From SAR202 cluster bacterium Casp-Chloro-G4 (lineage in GTDB: Bacteria > Chloroflexota > Dehalococcoidia > Lucifugimonadales > JADFKI01), in assembly GCA_002816705.1 (NCBI GenBank), contig MUCK01000052.1, forward strand, positions 1-45,209: DNA of 45,209 bases, written 5' to 3'. Positions 33,795 to 40,912 of this stretch are shown here, one piece after another. How positions within the stretch are numbered: the stretch's first letter is position 1; each line of letters starts with the position of its first letter. Under the pieces are notes generated by a model. The model was not told the origin of the DNA. It worked only from the letters and a program-made list of their open reading frames with translations, and did not search any database. A program made the position numbers and the translations under genes.

Positions 33795-34493
33795 TCAAAA
33801 GACTTCGATGCGCTTGAAAGCTTCTGCATATTGGACGCCGATGCGCCTGCCAACTTCCGTGTAACGCGTACGCGCCCGGACATCGCGCAGCTCCCAGCCT
33901 TGCTCGACCTGGCTGCGATGGCAACTGAGCGCCCTAAGCTTGGTCTCAAAGGAATCGGTTACGTCCAGGAAGGTGTCGGGCTCAGGCGATCCCCACAGAT
34001 ACACCTCGCGGACCTTATGCGGCTCCAGGCCCTCCCTGATGTGTTCCGGAAAGGCATGTACATCCCTGGCAAACGGAAATACGCAATTCAGCGTAACTCG
34101 ACCAGCAGTGTAATGGTCTGGGTGGCGAATGTATGGTCGATTCGGGTCCACTGTGACGACCGTTTCCGGACGATGAATGCGAATCTGCCGGGATATCTTC
34201 TCTCGCAATTCGTAGCAATCTTCCAGGGCCTGGTCTGGAAACCGCAAGAACACAACCTCAGACAGCCCTAACACTTCGGCCGAATTCTTCTGCTCTTCTT
34301 CTCGAGTGGCAGCCAGAACTTCCGGGGCCATATCGAGATCGGAAGTGCCCTTGTTGCCGTTGGTACAAACAACCAGGACTACCTTTCGTCCCTGCGCGGC
34401 CCACCTGGCTACCGTACCGCCAGCGCCCGACTCCATGTCGTCGGGATGAGGGCTAACCACGAGGACAGGCGTGGTGCTTCGAGAGGTATTCAT
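33795..34493 (-). CDS. LmbE/PIG-L family deacetylase
   Basis: This 232-residue zinc-dependent deacetylase family acts on N-acetylglucosaminyl compounds, for example in glycolipid or low-molecular-weight-thiol synthesis. The zinc motif PHPDDMESG (H16, D19) and the second zinc histidine region IRHPDHYTAG are intact. VCTNGNKG and TREEEQKNSAEVLGL are also typical. The start at 34493 is preferred because GAGGACCCA directly precedes it; a longer start at 34568 would add 25 low-complexity residues without a clear ribosome-binding site. The specific substrate cannot be read. It lies between an enoyl-CoA hydratase-like gene and the hotdog gene, all on the minus strand. Confidence 0.88.
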   Translation of the reverse strand: MNTSRSTTPVLVVSPHPDDMESGAGGTVARWAAQGRKVVLVVCTNGNKGTSDLDMAPEVLAATREEEQKNSAEVLGLSEVVFLRFPDQALEDCYELREKISRQIRIHRPETVVTVDPNRPYIRHPDHYTAGRVTLNCVFPFARDVHAFPEHIREGLEPHKVREVYLWGSPEPDTFLDVTDSFETKLRALSCHRSQVEQGWELRDVRARTRYTEVGRRIGVQYAEAFKRIEVF

Positions 34494-34604
34494 TGGGTCC
34501 TCAGGAATGGGGTAAGGCGACCCGCTGGGTTCCTGACTCACATTTCTGCGCGAACTAGACTCTGTCATTTACACAACCCTAACCCAAAATTTTGAACTGT
34601 TCCC

Positions 34605-35372
34605 CTACTGGCCACGGAACACCGGCGTGCGCTTCTCCTGGAAAGCTTTGATTCCTTCCAGGGCGTCCTCTGTGCTCTGCAATCGGCGATTCACTATTCC
34701 CGCCAGACGGACCCTGTCTTCAAGCCTCATGTTCTGGCCGCGCACCGCTACTTCCTTGATAGTGCGCATTGGCAATGGTGCGTTTTGCTTGAGTTTATGG
34801 ATAAGTTTTTCTACCTCATCCATTAGGTCCTCGTGCGGCACTACATGGTTGACCATGCCAATCTGGTAGGCACGTTCTGCGGAGATCATGTCTCCCGTAA
34901 AGAGGTGCTCCAGTGCGAGATTGATTGGCACCTTCTGGGCTAGCATGCACGGGCCGCTCACAGAGCCGATACCTCGCTTGGCCTGGGGCCATCCGAACTG
35001 GGCCTGGTCAGAAGCTATGCGAATATCCGAAGCCAGAGCAAGCCCGCCTCCCTGTGCCAGGCAGAAGCCGTTTACTGCGGCAATCAAAGGCTTGAATATC
35101 TCGGCCTGGTAAACGTACAGGTCCTCGGTGGAGATCTCCGGATCATAGAGAGCGTCGCTTCGACCCGACATCGATGCCAGGTCATGCCCTACCGAGAATG
35201 CCCGACCATTGCCGGTGATGACCGCCATCCAGATATCGGGATTGTCGTTTACCTCATGCAGGGCCTGCCAAAGCTCCCTGCGCATCTCAACGTCGATGGC
35301 ATTCAGCTTTTCCGGCCTGTTCATGGTGATGTAACCGACCTTCTCCCTGATCTCGAACTCCACTGTTGACAT
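34605..35372 (-). CDS. Enoyl-CoA hydratase/isomerase family protein
   Basis: This 255-residue crotonase-fold protein acts on acyl-CoA thioesters. Oxyanion-hole segments are GRAFSVGHDLASM (about 56-68) and CLAQGGGLALASDIRIAS. Of the two hydratase glutamates, the first (Glu in the PE of crotonase) is Gln130 in FGWPQAKRG, while the second is kept as E155 in LALEHLFTGD. It may therefore not be a classical hydratase; isomerase, hydrolase or lyase activities of the superfamily are possible. CAGGAG sits eight bases before the ATG. It heads a minus-strand run of CoA- and deacetylase-type genes. Confidence 0.9.
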   Translation of the reverse strand: MSTVEFEIREKVGYITMNRPEKLNAIDVEMRRELWQALHEVNDNPDIWMAVITGNGRAFSVGHDLASMSGRSDALYDPEISTEDLYVYQAEIFKPLIAAVNGFCLAQGGGLALASDIRIASDQAQFGWPQAKRGIGSVSGPCMLAQKVPINLALEHLFTGDMISAERAYQIGMVNHVVPHEDLMDEVEKLIHKLKQNAPLPMRTIKEVAVRGQNMRLEDRVRLAGIVNRRLQSTEDALEGIKAFQEKRTPVFRGQ

Positions 35373-35689
35373 CTGTTACTCCTGTATTTCTTGCATCACG
35401 GTAGTTATTTTGATTCAAAATGCTGTTCAAGGCGCGCAGCATGCCAGCGAAAATATAGCATAGGGCCGATGCCCTAACAAGCAAAGCGAGCCTCTTTCAG
35501 GCTCAAAGGGGCAACGTTCTTTGAACAGTGTCACCACTCGTGGACTGCGTCAAGTTACTCTGCATTGTTACCTGTCTATAATAGCTATGCAAACGGCTTA
35601 GACTTGACAATGCTGCAGTCCTGCTAGAAGATTCACCGCATGAAGGTGTTAAAATAAGTTTAAAGGCTCTTGAAACGGGGGCAATAGAA
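35373..35689. promoter_or_regulatory. Intergenic region before the small HEPN-like gene cluster
   Basis: A consensus TATAAT is at 35577-35582 and a consensus TTGACA at 35604-35609, but neither has a well-spaced partner. In the frame of the next gene the sequence is open back to a stop at 35583 without a normal start codon. No other gene is seen. Confidence 0.35.
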
Positions 35690-35920
35690 GTGCCAAAAGT
35701 CCCATATAAAGGCAGAGACGTTGACGGGGATGACGTTAGTTTCAGCGTTACCAACGAAGATTGGAATAGATACCAGTTACATGACGGCACTGAAATCCGC
35801 ATACGTCTCATAGTCCAAGATGTAATCAAAATACCGGGCGAAGTTGACGCCCAGGGCAATCCAGCATATGTGGTTCGGTCAAGCCAGATTATGGTTGTTA
35901 AGCCGCCTGAAACCAGGTAA
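35690..35920 (+). CDS. Hypothetical 76-residue beta-rich protein
   Basis: I do not recognise a named family. The peptide looks all-beta: KGRDVDGDDVSFSVTNEDW, YQLHDGTEIRIRLIVQDVIK, then PAYVVRSSQIMVVKPP. The start is GTG with GGGGG about eight bases upstream; the frame is open further upstream without ATG, GTG or TTG. It opens a run of three closely spaced small genes (27- and 10-base gaps) that share lower GC than the flanks. It may be a binding or antitoxin-like partner of the HEPN-like protein two genes down, but that is inference. Confidence 0.6.
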   Translation: MPKVPYKGRDVDGDDVSFSVTNEDWNRYQLHDGTEIRIRLIVQDVIKIPGEVDAQGNPAYVVRSSQIMVVKPPETR

Positions 35921-35946
35921 TAAGAGGACCTCAAGGTGAGAACAAA

Positions 35947-36324
35947 ATGGTGACTACCTCTTCCGCTCCTAGTGACTTAACTGTGTCCAGTGAATACCCC
36001 CCAACGCAGACGGAAATAGAAATAATTGATAGCCAGTCGCAAAGTTGGATTAGCATGATAAGTGAAACTGTCTATGCTAATCCGGCGGTGGAGGCTCTTT
36101 TTGTGTCTAGGGGCGAAGAGGCCGTAAGGGATTACTGGGTGGTAATTCCGGAACGGGACATTGCCTTGGTTCGGGAACTTATTAGCGAACAGCAGAACAA
36201 GGTTCTCCGATTGTTCGCGCACACTGACGCCCCTTTTCAGTTGGATTTTCATATTGTGTACAGAAATGAGCGGGATATTAATGAATTGATTCCTAGTGAG
36301 GCCATTTCTATACCAAAGCCGTAA
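35947..36324 (+). CDS. Hypothetical 125-residue protein, middle gene of the HEPN-like cluster
   Basis: The N-terminal 25 residues are low-complexity (SSAPSDLTVSSEYPPTQTE). The rest alternates helices and strands: WISMISETVYANPAVEALFV, YWVVIPERDIALVRELISEQ and FQLDFHIVYRNERDINELI. The order of a strand, a helix and a strand ending in a DFH motif recalls small proteins found beside HEPN genes and loosely recalls a reduced nucleotidyltransferase fold. The canonical GS...DxD motif of active nucleotidyltransferases is absent. The start has AAGGTGAG six bases upstream. Ten bases separate it from the HEPN-like gene, so the two are likely coexpressed. Confidence 0.6.
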   Translation: MVTTSSAPSDLTVSSEYPPTQTEIEIIDSQSQSWISMISETVYANPAVEALFVSRGEEAVRDYWVVIPERDIALVRELISEQQNKVLRLFAHTDAPFQLDFHIVYRNERDINELIPSEAISIPKP

Positions 36325-36333
36325 GCGAAGAGA

Positions 36334-36708
36334 ATGCCAACACGACAAGCTCACATCGACCAAGCAGAACATAATCATGCCTTTTGGTCTCAAATTGAAC
36401 TTGATACGACCCAATTTCTCGATTGGGTCGTTGTCGGCATGTTTTATGAGGCTGCCCACTGGATAGAAGCCTATCTCGCACAAAATAACAGACACTCCAG
36501 TAATCACCATGAAAGAGGCATGAGCCTCGCATCATTCCCTGATTTGGCCAATGCACCAAACTTGGGGACAGACTACGGCGTCCTGCGCACTGAGAGCGAA
36601 GCGGCGCGATATTGGGCCCAAAAGTACTCTCCTGAGCAGATACAGAATGATTTGATACCTCTGGTCGATAACATTCGAACGGTCATTCAACCACTACTCG
36701 GCATTTAG
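36334..36708 (+). CDS. HEPN-like helical protein
   Basis: This 124-residue helical protein fits a HEPN-like pattern. It has a first helix ending in HNHAFWSQIELD, then QFLDWVVVGMFYEAAHWIEAYLA (helix residues 27-49), and then a polar loop with R53, H54, H58, H59 and R61 (NRHSSNHHERG). This loop provides an R-x4-H arrangement like the RNase motif of HEPN toxins. A final helix is NDLIPLVDNIRTVIQPLLG. HEPN proteins often act as RNA-cutting toxins in defence modules, but some are inactive. It is the last of three small, AT-richer genes, with the likely partner ten bases upstream. Function is inferred. Confidence 0.62.
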   Translation: MPTRQAHIDQAEHNHAFWSQIELDTTQFLDWVVVGMFYEAAHWIEAYLAQNNRHSSNHHERGMSLASFPDLANAPNLGTDYGVLRTESEAARYWAQKYSPEQIQNDLIPLVDNIRTVIQPLLGI

Positions 36709-36934
36709 CTCCGCTTACCATCTATCCAATACGCCCCTTCTTCACCCTATAAATATGCAACACGCTCAAGTTAATGGCACCTCTGAACGGTCTAAGCCGA
36801 CCAACCCGCCCGGGGCCAACGACGGCCCTGGGGACAGGATTGAGTTTGGCGAGAAATCGACATTTGTGGTACCCTTTGCCACAGAGTTTATGCCCGTATT
36901 GCCAGCTTAACGCTGCGACGGATAGGAGAGGCAA

Positions 36935-38572
36935 ATGGCAAAAGTTACCGGCAGTTACCTCATCGCAAGGACTTTGAAGGAAGAGGGTGTTGAAAAAATC
37001 TTCTACCTTATGGGCGGCCCTAACTTCGACATAATGATGGCAGCCCAGGACTTTGGCATAGAAACCATCGACTTCCGGCATGAGCAGGCAGCGGCCTTTG
37101 CCGCCCACGCATACGCTCGCGTCACCGGCAAGCCCGGCGTGGTTGCTGCGGCATCCGGTCCTGGCACGCTGAACCTTCTAACAGGCGTTTACACCGCATC
37201 AGTAGACTGCGCACCTATGTTGATCCTTGGAGGCGCAGGCCCCGTGCACGAAATCGGACGCGGCGCATTCCAAGAAATAGACCAAACGGGAATCATGAAG
37301 CCTCTTTGCAAGTACTGGCACCAGCCTACTAAAGCAGCCCGGTACCCCGAAATCGTTAGCACGGCCTACCGCCAATGCCTTTCCGGAACGCCCGGCCCGG
37401 TCTACATAGACTGCGGCGCAGACGTCCTCTACGAAGAAATCGAAGAGTCAGATGCAGTCGCTCCTACCCACGCGGTCAGGAAGAGCGCACCCGCGGGCGA
37501 CCCTGTTGCGATAAAAGAAGCCGTCGACATGCTGGCAGATTCCAAGAAACCGATCATATTCGCAGGAGGCGGAGTCTTCTTCTCCGGCGGAGCGCCGGAC
37601 CTGGAGAAGCTGGTCGACATGACCAGCACGCCGTTCTACACCGCCCCTATGTCACGCGGCCTGGTACCAGAGGATCATGTGGTCTCATTCCAGGCAGCCC
37701 GCAGCACGGCCATGCGCGAGACCGATCTGGTCCTGGTTATCGGCACTCGCATGAACTGGATGCTTCAGTATGGACGCCGGTTCCCCAACGCCAAGGTTGT
37801 ACAGGTGGATATCAACGCCGCCGAGATCGCTCACAACCGTGACGTTGACCTGGGTATCGTTGGCGACGCCAAATTAATTCTGGGTCAGATGAACGCTGAG
37901 ATCGAAGCCCGGCCGCAGGACTTCGCTGGCAGGCTGGAAGGCGAGTGGGTAACCCACCTACGCGATGAAAACGACCGCCGCGCAGAACGCAGCGCGGCCA
38001 TACTTAACTCACCGGCCAAGCCCATTCATCCTCTGCGCCTCTGCAAGGAGATTGGCGACTTCCTGGACAGAGACGCCATTCTTTGCGTGGACGGCAACGA
38101 AATTCTGCACTTCGGACGGCAGTCGCTGGCAACATACGTGCCAGGCCATCGGCTTAACTCCGGCGTGACGGGGACCATGGGCGTGGGTCTGCCATACGGC
38201 ATCGGAGCCAAGATTGCCAAGCCAGACAATCAGGTGCTGGTACTTCACGGCGACGGCTCTATGGGCATGAACGCCATGGAGTTGGACACCTGTGTGAGGC
38301 ACAGCATCAATGTGGTGACGGTCATCAGCAACAACGCAGGCTGGACAGCCAGGACGCCCGACCACCGCAAGCCAGGCCGAGAGCTAGGCTTCACCAACTT
38401 CGATGGCATGGCCAGAGAGTTAGGCGGTTACGGAGAGACGGTGGAGGACCCGGACGAGATTCGTCCTGCCCTTGAGCGAGCCTTCGCCAGCGGAAAGCCC
38501 GCCGTGATCAACGTCATCGTCGAGACTACTGCAGCCGGCGTATCCCGGTCATGGGGCGGCTCGAATATGTAG
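36935..38572 (+). CDS. ThDP-dependent lyase/decarboxylase of the acetolactate synthase / 2-hydroxyacyl-CoA lyase type
   Basis: This 545-residue ThDP enzyme is a paralogue of IlvB without a neighbouring small subunit. The catalytic Glu is E50 in DFRHEQAAAFA, and the ThDP/Mg motif runs from GDGS (D440) to SNNAG near residue 468. The segment MGVGLPYGIGAKIA and the ELDTCVRHSINVVTVISNNAGW style recall 2-hydroxyacyl-CoA lyase and oxalyl-CoA decarboxylase more than acetolactate synthase. C-C lyase or decarboxylase activity is likely, but the substrate is not readable. GGAGAG lies seven bases before the ATG. An 18-bp hairpin terminator follows. Confidence 0.88.
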   Translation: MAKVTGSYLIARTLKEEGVEKIFYLMGGPNFDIMMAAQDFGIETIDFRHEQAAAFAAHAYARVTGKPGVVAAASGPGTLNLLTGVYTASVDCAPMLILGGAGPVHEIGRGAFQEIDQTGIMKPLCKYWHQPTKAARYPEIVSTAYRQCLSGTPGPVYIDCGADVLYEEIEESDAVAPTHAVRKSAPAGDPVAIKEAVDMLADSKKPIIFAGGGVFFSGGAPDLEKLVDMTSTPFYTAPMSRGLVPEDHVVSFQAARSTAMRETDLVLVIGTRMNWMLQYGRRFPNAKVVQVDINAAEIAHNRDVDLGIVGDAKLILGQMNAEIEARPQDFAGRLEGEWVTHLRDENDRRAERSAAILNSPAKPIHPLRLCKEIGDFLDRDAILCVDGNEILHFGRQSLATYVPGHRLNSGVTGTMGVGLPYGIGAKIAKPDNQVLVLHGDGSMGMNAMELDTCVRHSINVVTVISNNAGWTARTPDHRKPGRELGFTNFDGMARELGGYGETVEDPDEIRPALERAFASGKPAVINVIVETTAAGVSRSWGGSNM

Positions 38573-38579
38573 GTGGGGC

Positions 38580-38613
38580 GTTGGTTCTTTGTTGCTAGTC
38601 TTTGGTATTTAGT
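38580..38613. repeat. Iterated TTTGTTGCTAGTCTTTGG-like spacer
   Basis: Between the ThDP gene and its terminator lies a spacer of short iterated TTTGG/TTAGT words. Such spacers occur as dispersed noncoding repeats in many genomes. Only one copy is visible here. Confidence 0.2.
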
Positions 38614-38658
38614 AAACAGGGACGGACCACCGTGGTGGTCCGTCCCTGTTTGGTTTTT
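38614..38658 (+). terminator. Very strong hairpin terminator
   Basis: The 18-base arms 38614-38631 and 38634-38651 are perfect reverse complements (aaacagggacggaccacc and its complement), followed by ggttttt. The realistic loop is about six bases. Confidence 0.88.
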
Positions 38659-38711
38659 CTGAAATACACAGTGGAAACTCTGGTATTGCCCACCCCTGCT
38701 AAAATGAATCC

Positions 38712-39857
38712 ATGACCCCATCCAAACAATCCGAAAGGCACGACTTTACGGCGCACCTAACTCGTTTTTCCCGGGTGCTGCGTGGGCATGGGTTTCTGAT
38801 TGGCCCGCTGGAAACGGCGGACGTCATCAAAGCGATGAGCGCCGTGGATATGATGGACCGAGGTCGTGTTTACTGGGCACTGCGTAGCCTACTTGTCTCA
38901 CGACAGGACGAGTTCCTCACATACGACATGCTCTTCGAAAAATTTTGGAACTTCGAGCCCATGCCGACTCGAGGTCCCTCCAGCGAAGGCTCCAAGAAGC
39001 TTGAAGAGTCGATGACCCTTCAGCGCAGACCAAGATCGCTGTTCGGGGTGAGCAACGACCAGCAGTCCGAAGATATAGCCATCCAGGAAATGCGGGTCGG
39101 AGCCAGCGACGTGGAGCTAAACGCCAAGAAAGACTTTACCGTGATCCGCGCAGATGAGTTCTCGGAGCTTTCCCGCATCGCCGCGCGAATGGTGAAGGCC
39201 CTGGCCTCCCGCCCCGGACGCCGACGCAAGCGTCACAAGCGCAAAGGCACCCCCGACCTGCGTGGCGCAATGCGACTGAACCTCTCCTCCGGTGGCGACC
39301 CTATCATCGTGCCCCGACGCAAGCGCGTACCCAGAGTCCCACGCCTGCTGGTGCTGCTGGACGTTAGCGGGTCCATGGAGCGGCACGTCCAGCTACTTCT
39401 GCAGTTGGCCTACGCAGTTTCCCAGCAGACCAGGCGTGTGGAGGCCTTCGTATTCAGCACAAAGGTTACGCGGGTAACACGAGAGCTTGCCATGCCATCA
39501 TTTACCGATGCCCTGAAGCGCATTGGCGATGAGGCATCCCACTGGTCTGGCGGCACGCGCATTGGCGAGGCTCTGTCCACCGTGAACACAGACTTCGACT
39601 ATCTGCTGGACAAGCACACAACCGTGTTCCTACTCAGCGACGGTTGGGACACCGGGGACCCCGACCAACTAGCATCCCAAATTCGGCGCATGCAGCGGCG
39701 CGTACGAAGCTTCGTGTGGCTAAACCCGCTAATGGGAACCCAGGACTACCAGCCTCTGACCCGAAGCCTGCAATCGGCCGAGCCATACGTGGACCACTTC
39801 GCCTCGGCCATGGACGTAGCGCATCTGCGGCGGCTACCCCAGTTACTACGCTCTTGA
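38712..39857 (+). CDS. CoxE-like von Willebrand factor A domain protein
   Basis: This 381-residue protein has an N-terminal helical region (TAHLTRFSRVLRGHGFLIGP, MDRGRVYWALRSLLVSRQDE) typical of CoxE-type VWA proteins. A basic segment (about 155-175, RRRKRHKRKG) follows, then a VWA domain. The metal-ion-dependent adhesion site is complete: DVSGS at D217/S219/S221, a Thr in SGGTRIGEAL and FLLSDGWDTGD. CoxE works with an MoxR-type AAA ATPase (CoxD) to insert the copper-molybdenum centre of CO dehydrogenase, and relatives act as general metal or cofactor chelatase partners. No AAA gene or dehydrogenase is in the window. A terminator precedes the gene, so it has its own promoter. Confidence 0.88.
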   Translation: MTPSKQSERHDFTAHLTRFSRVLRGHGFLIGPLETADVIKAMSAVDMMDRGRVYWALRSLLVSRQDEFLTYDMLFEKFWNFEPMPTRGPSSEGSKKLEESMTLQRRPRSLFGVSNDQQSEDIAIQEMRVGASDVELNAKKDFTVIRADEFSELSRIAARMVKALASRPGRRRKRHKRKGTPDLRGAMRLNLSSGGDPIIVPRRKRVPRVPRLLVLLDVSGSMERHVQLLLQLAYAVSQQTRRVEAFVFSTKVTRVTRELAMPSFTDALKRIGDEASHWSGGTRIGEALSTVNTDFDYLLDKHTTVFLLSDGWDTGDPDQLASQIRRMQRRVRSFVWLNPLMGTQDYQPLTRSLQSAEPYVDHFASAMDVAHLRRLPQLLRS

Positions 39858-40021
39858 AAAGGTTATGTATCCCATAGCCATCACCTGAATCCCACACCTT
39901 TCTTGAACACTTTCCACACTAACGACCGAGGGCCACCCCCGTACACTATTACCTGTGGCGAGTTCCCCAAGACCTCAATGGGGCATCACTCTATCCCTTC
40001 AATCGTGAACTAGACGGCAAA

Positions 40022-40060
40022 GCTCTGGTAGCTCTTCGCAAACTGAGCGCTACCTAGAGC
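40022..40060 (+). other. Imperfect long hairpin upstream of the DedA gene
   Basis: The arms gctct-ggtagc (40022-40032) and gctacc-t-agagc (40049-40060) pair with a single bulged T, giving 11 bp. It lies in the 257-base gap after the VWA gene and 54 bases before the DedA start. It is followed by aaaa but no T-run. It may be a weak terminator or an RNA leader element. Confidence 0.4.
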
Positions 40061-40114
40061 AAAACTGCGTCAATGCGGGCTGTAGCTGACAAGCTTTAGG
40101 AAAAGGATTAGCAG

Positions 40115-40777
40115 ATGATGAACGCCGTCAACATAAGGCCTTTGCGATTGCCCAGGGTGGTGTGGCCCCCAGAGGCAATAAACGCAGACCTTCACGTTGA
40201 CGATTTCGTCCTTAGCCCCCAGGGACTAAAGACCTCATCGATGAGCCTTGGCATGATCCTTCCCTTGGCTGCGGCGCTTGCCTTTTCTGTGCTGATCGTA
40301 TTCCTCATGGTCGAGTTCCGCCACGTCATCGCGGACCTTGGACGTTGGGGTTACCTGGGCGTATTTTTCATCGAGCTAGCCAACAGCGCGACTATCTTGT
40401 TCCCGACGGCTGGACAGTCGTATACCTTTGCGCTGGGAGTAACCCTCAACCCTCTTATGATCGGTCTGATCGGCGGCATAGGTTCCGCTATTGGCGAGTT
40501 GACCGGCTACGCAGTGGGCGCAAAGACGGGCCAGCGATTCAAGGGCGGGCGCATCTTTAACAAGCTCCAGAGATTCACAATGCGTTGGGGAGGCTTTTCG
40601 CTATTCTTGTTCGCTACGATACCCGGACCTTTTGAAGTGGCAGGTCTGTGGGCCGGCACTGTCCGGTATCCATTAGCACGCTTCTTCGTGTTCGTCGCTA
40701 TCGGCAAGATACTAAAGGTTACCGCCTTCGCTCTGGCAGGTTACTACAGCCTCACCTGGCTGCTAGGCGGAAGCTAA
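40115..40777 (+). CDS. DedA/VTT-domain membrane protein
   Basis: This 220-residue membrane protein has a polar first 40 residues, a membrane segment (MILPLAAALAFSVLIVFLM) and then the VTT/SNARE-associated domain. Landmarks are GRWGYLGVFFIELANSATI, PTAGQSYTFALG, GLIGGIGSAIGELTGYAVG and FLFATIPGPFEVAGLWAG. The Glu and Gly-rich helices resemble DedA proteins, which flip lipids or couple to the proton gradient. Three or more further helices follow. The ATG pair at 40115/40118 is preceded by GGAAAAGGA. The unusually polar N-terminus could mean a later real start, for example at the MSLGM near residue 43. The next gene is a proton antiporter, so both concern membrane energetics. Confidence 0.85.
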   Translation: MMNAVNIRPLRLPRVVWPPEAINADLHVDDFVLSPQGLKTSSMSLGMILPLAAALAFSVLIVFLMVEFRHVIADLGRWGYLGVFFIELANSATILFPTAGQSYTFALGVTLNPLMIGLIGGIGSAIGELTGYAVGAKTGQRFKGGRIFNKLQRFTMRWGGFSLFLFATIPGPFEVAGLWAGTVRYPLARFFVFVAIGKILKVTAFALAGYYSLTWLLGGS

Positions 40778-40912
40778 GTTTTCTGCCCAACTATGTCCTG
40801 CGCCCTCCGAACCACTTCAGGACACATAGCCCCAACTGAATTCCTGGATAGTATCTCGGAAACCGGCATGTGTTAGCATAACGCCTCATAATCCCTTCTC
40901 TCGAAGGAAACC

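Noticed and set aside
33726-34271. 181-codon plus-strand frame opposite the LmbE gene
   Set aside because: The minus-strand reading has intact zinc motifs; the plus-strand frame has none.
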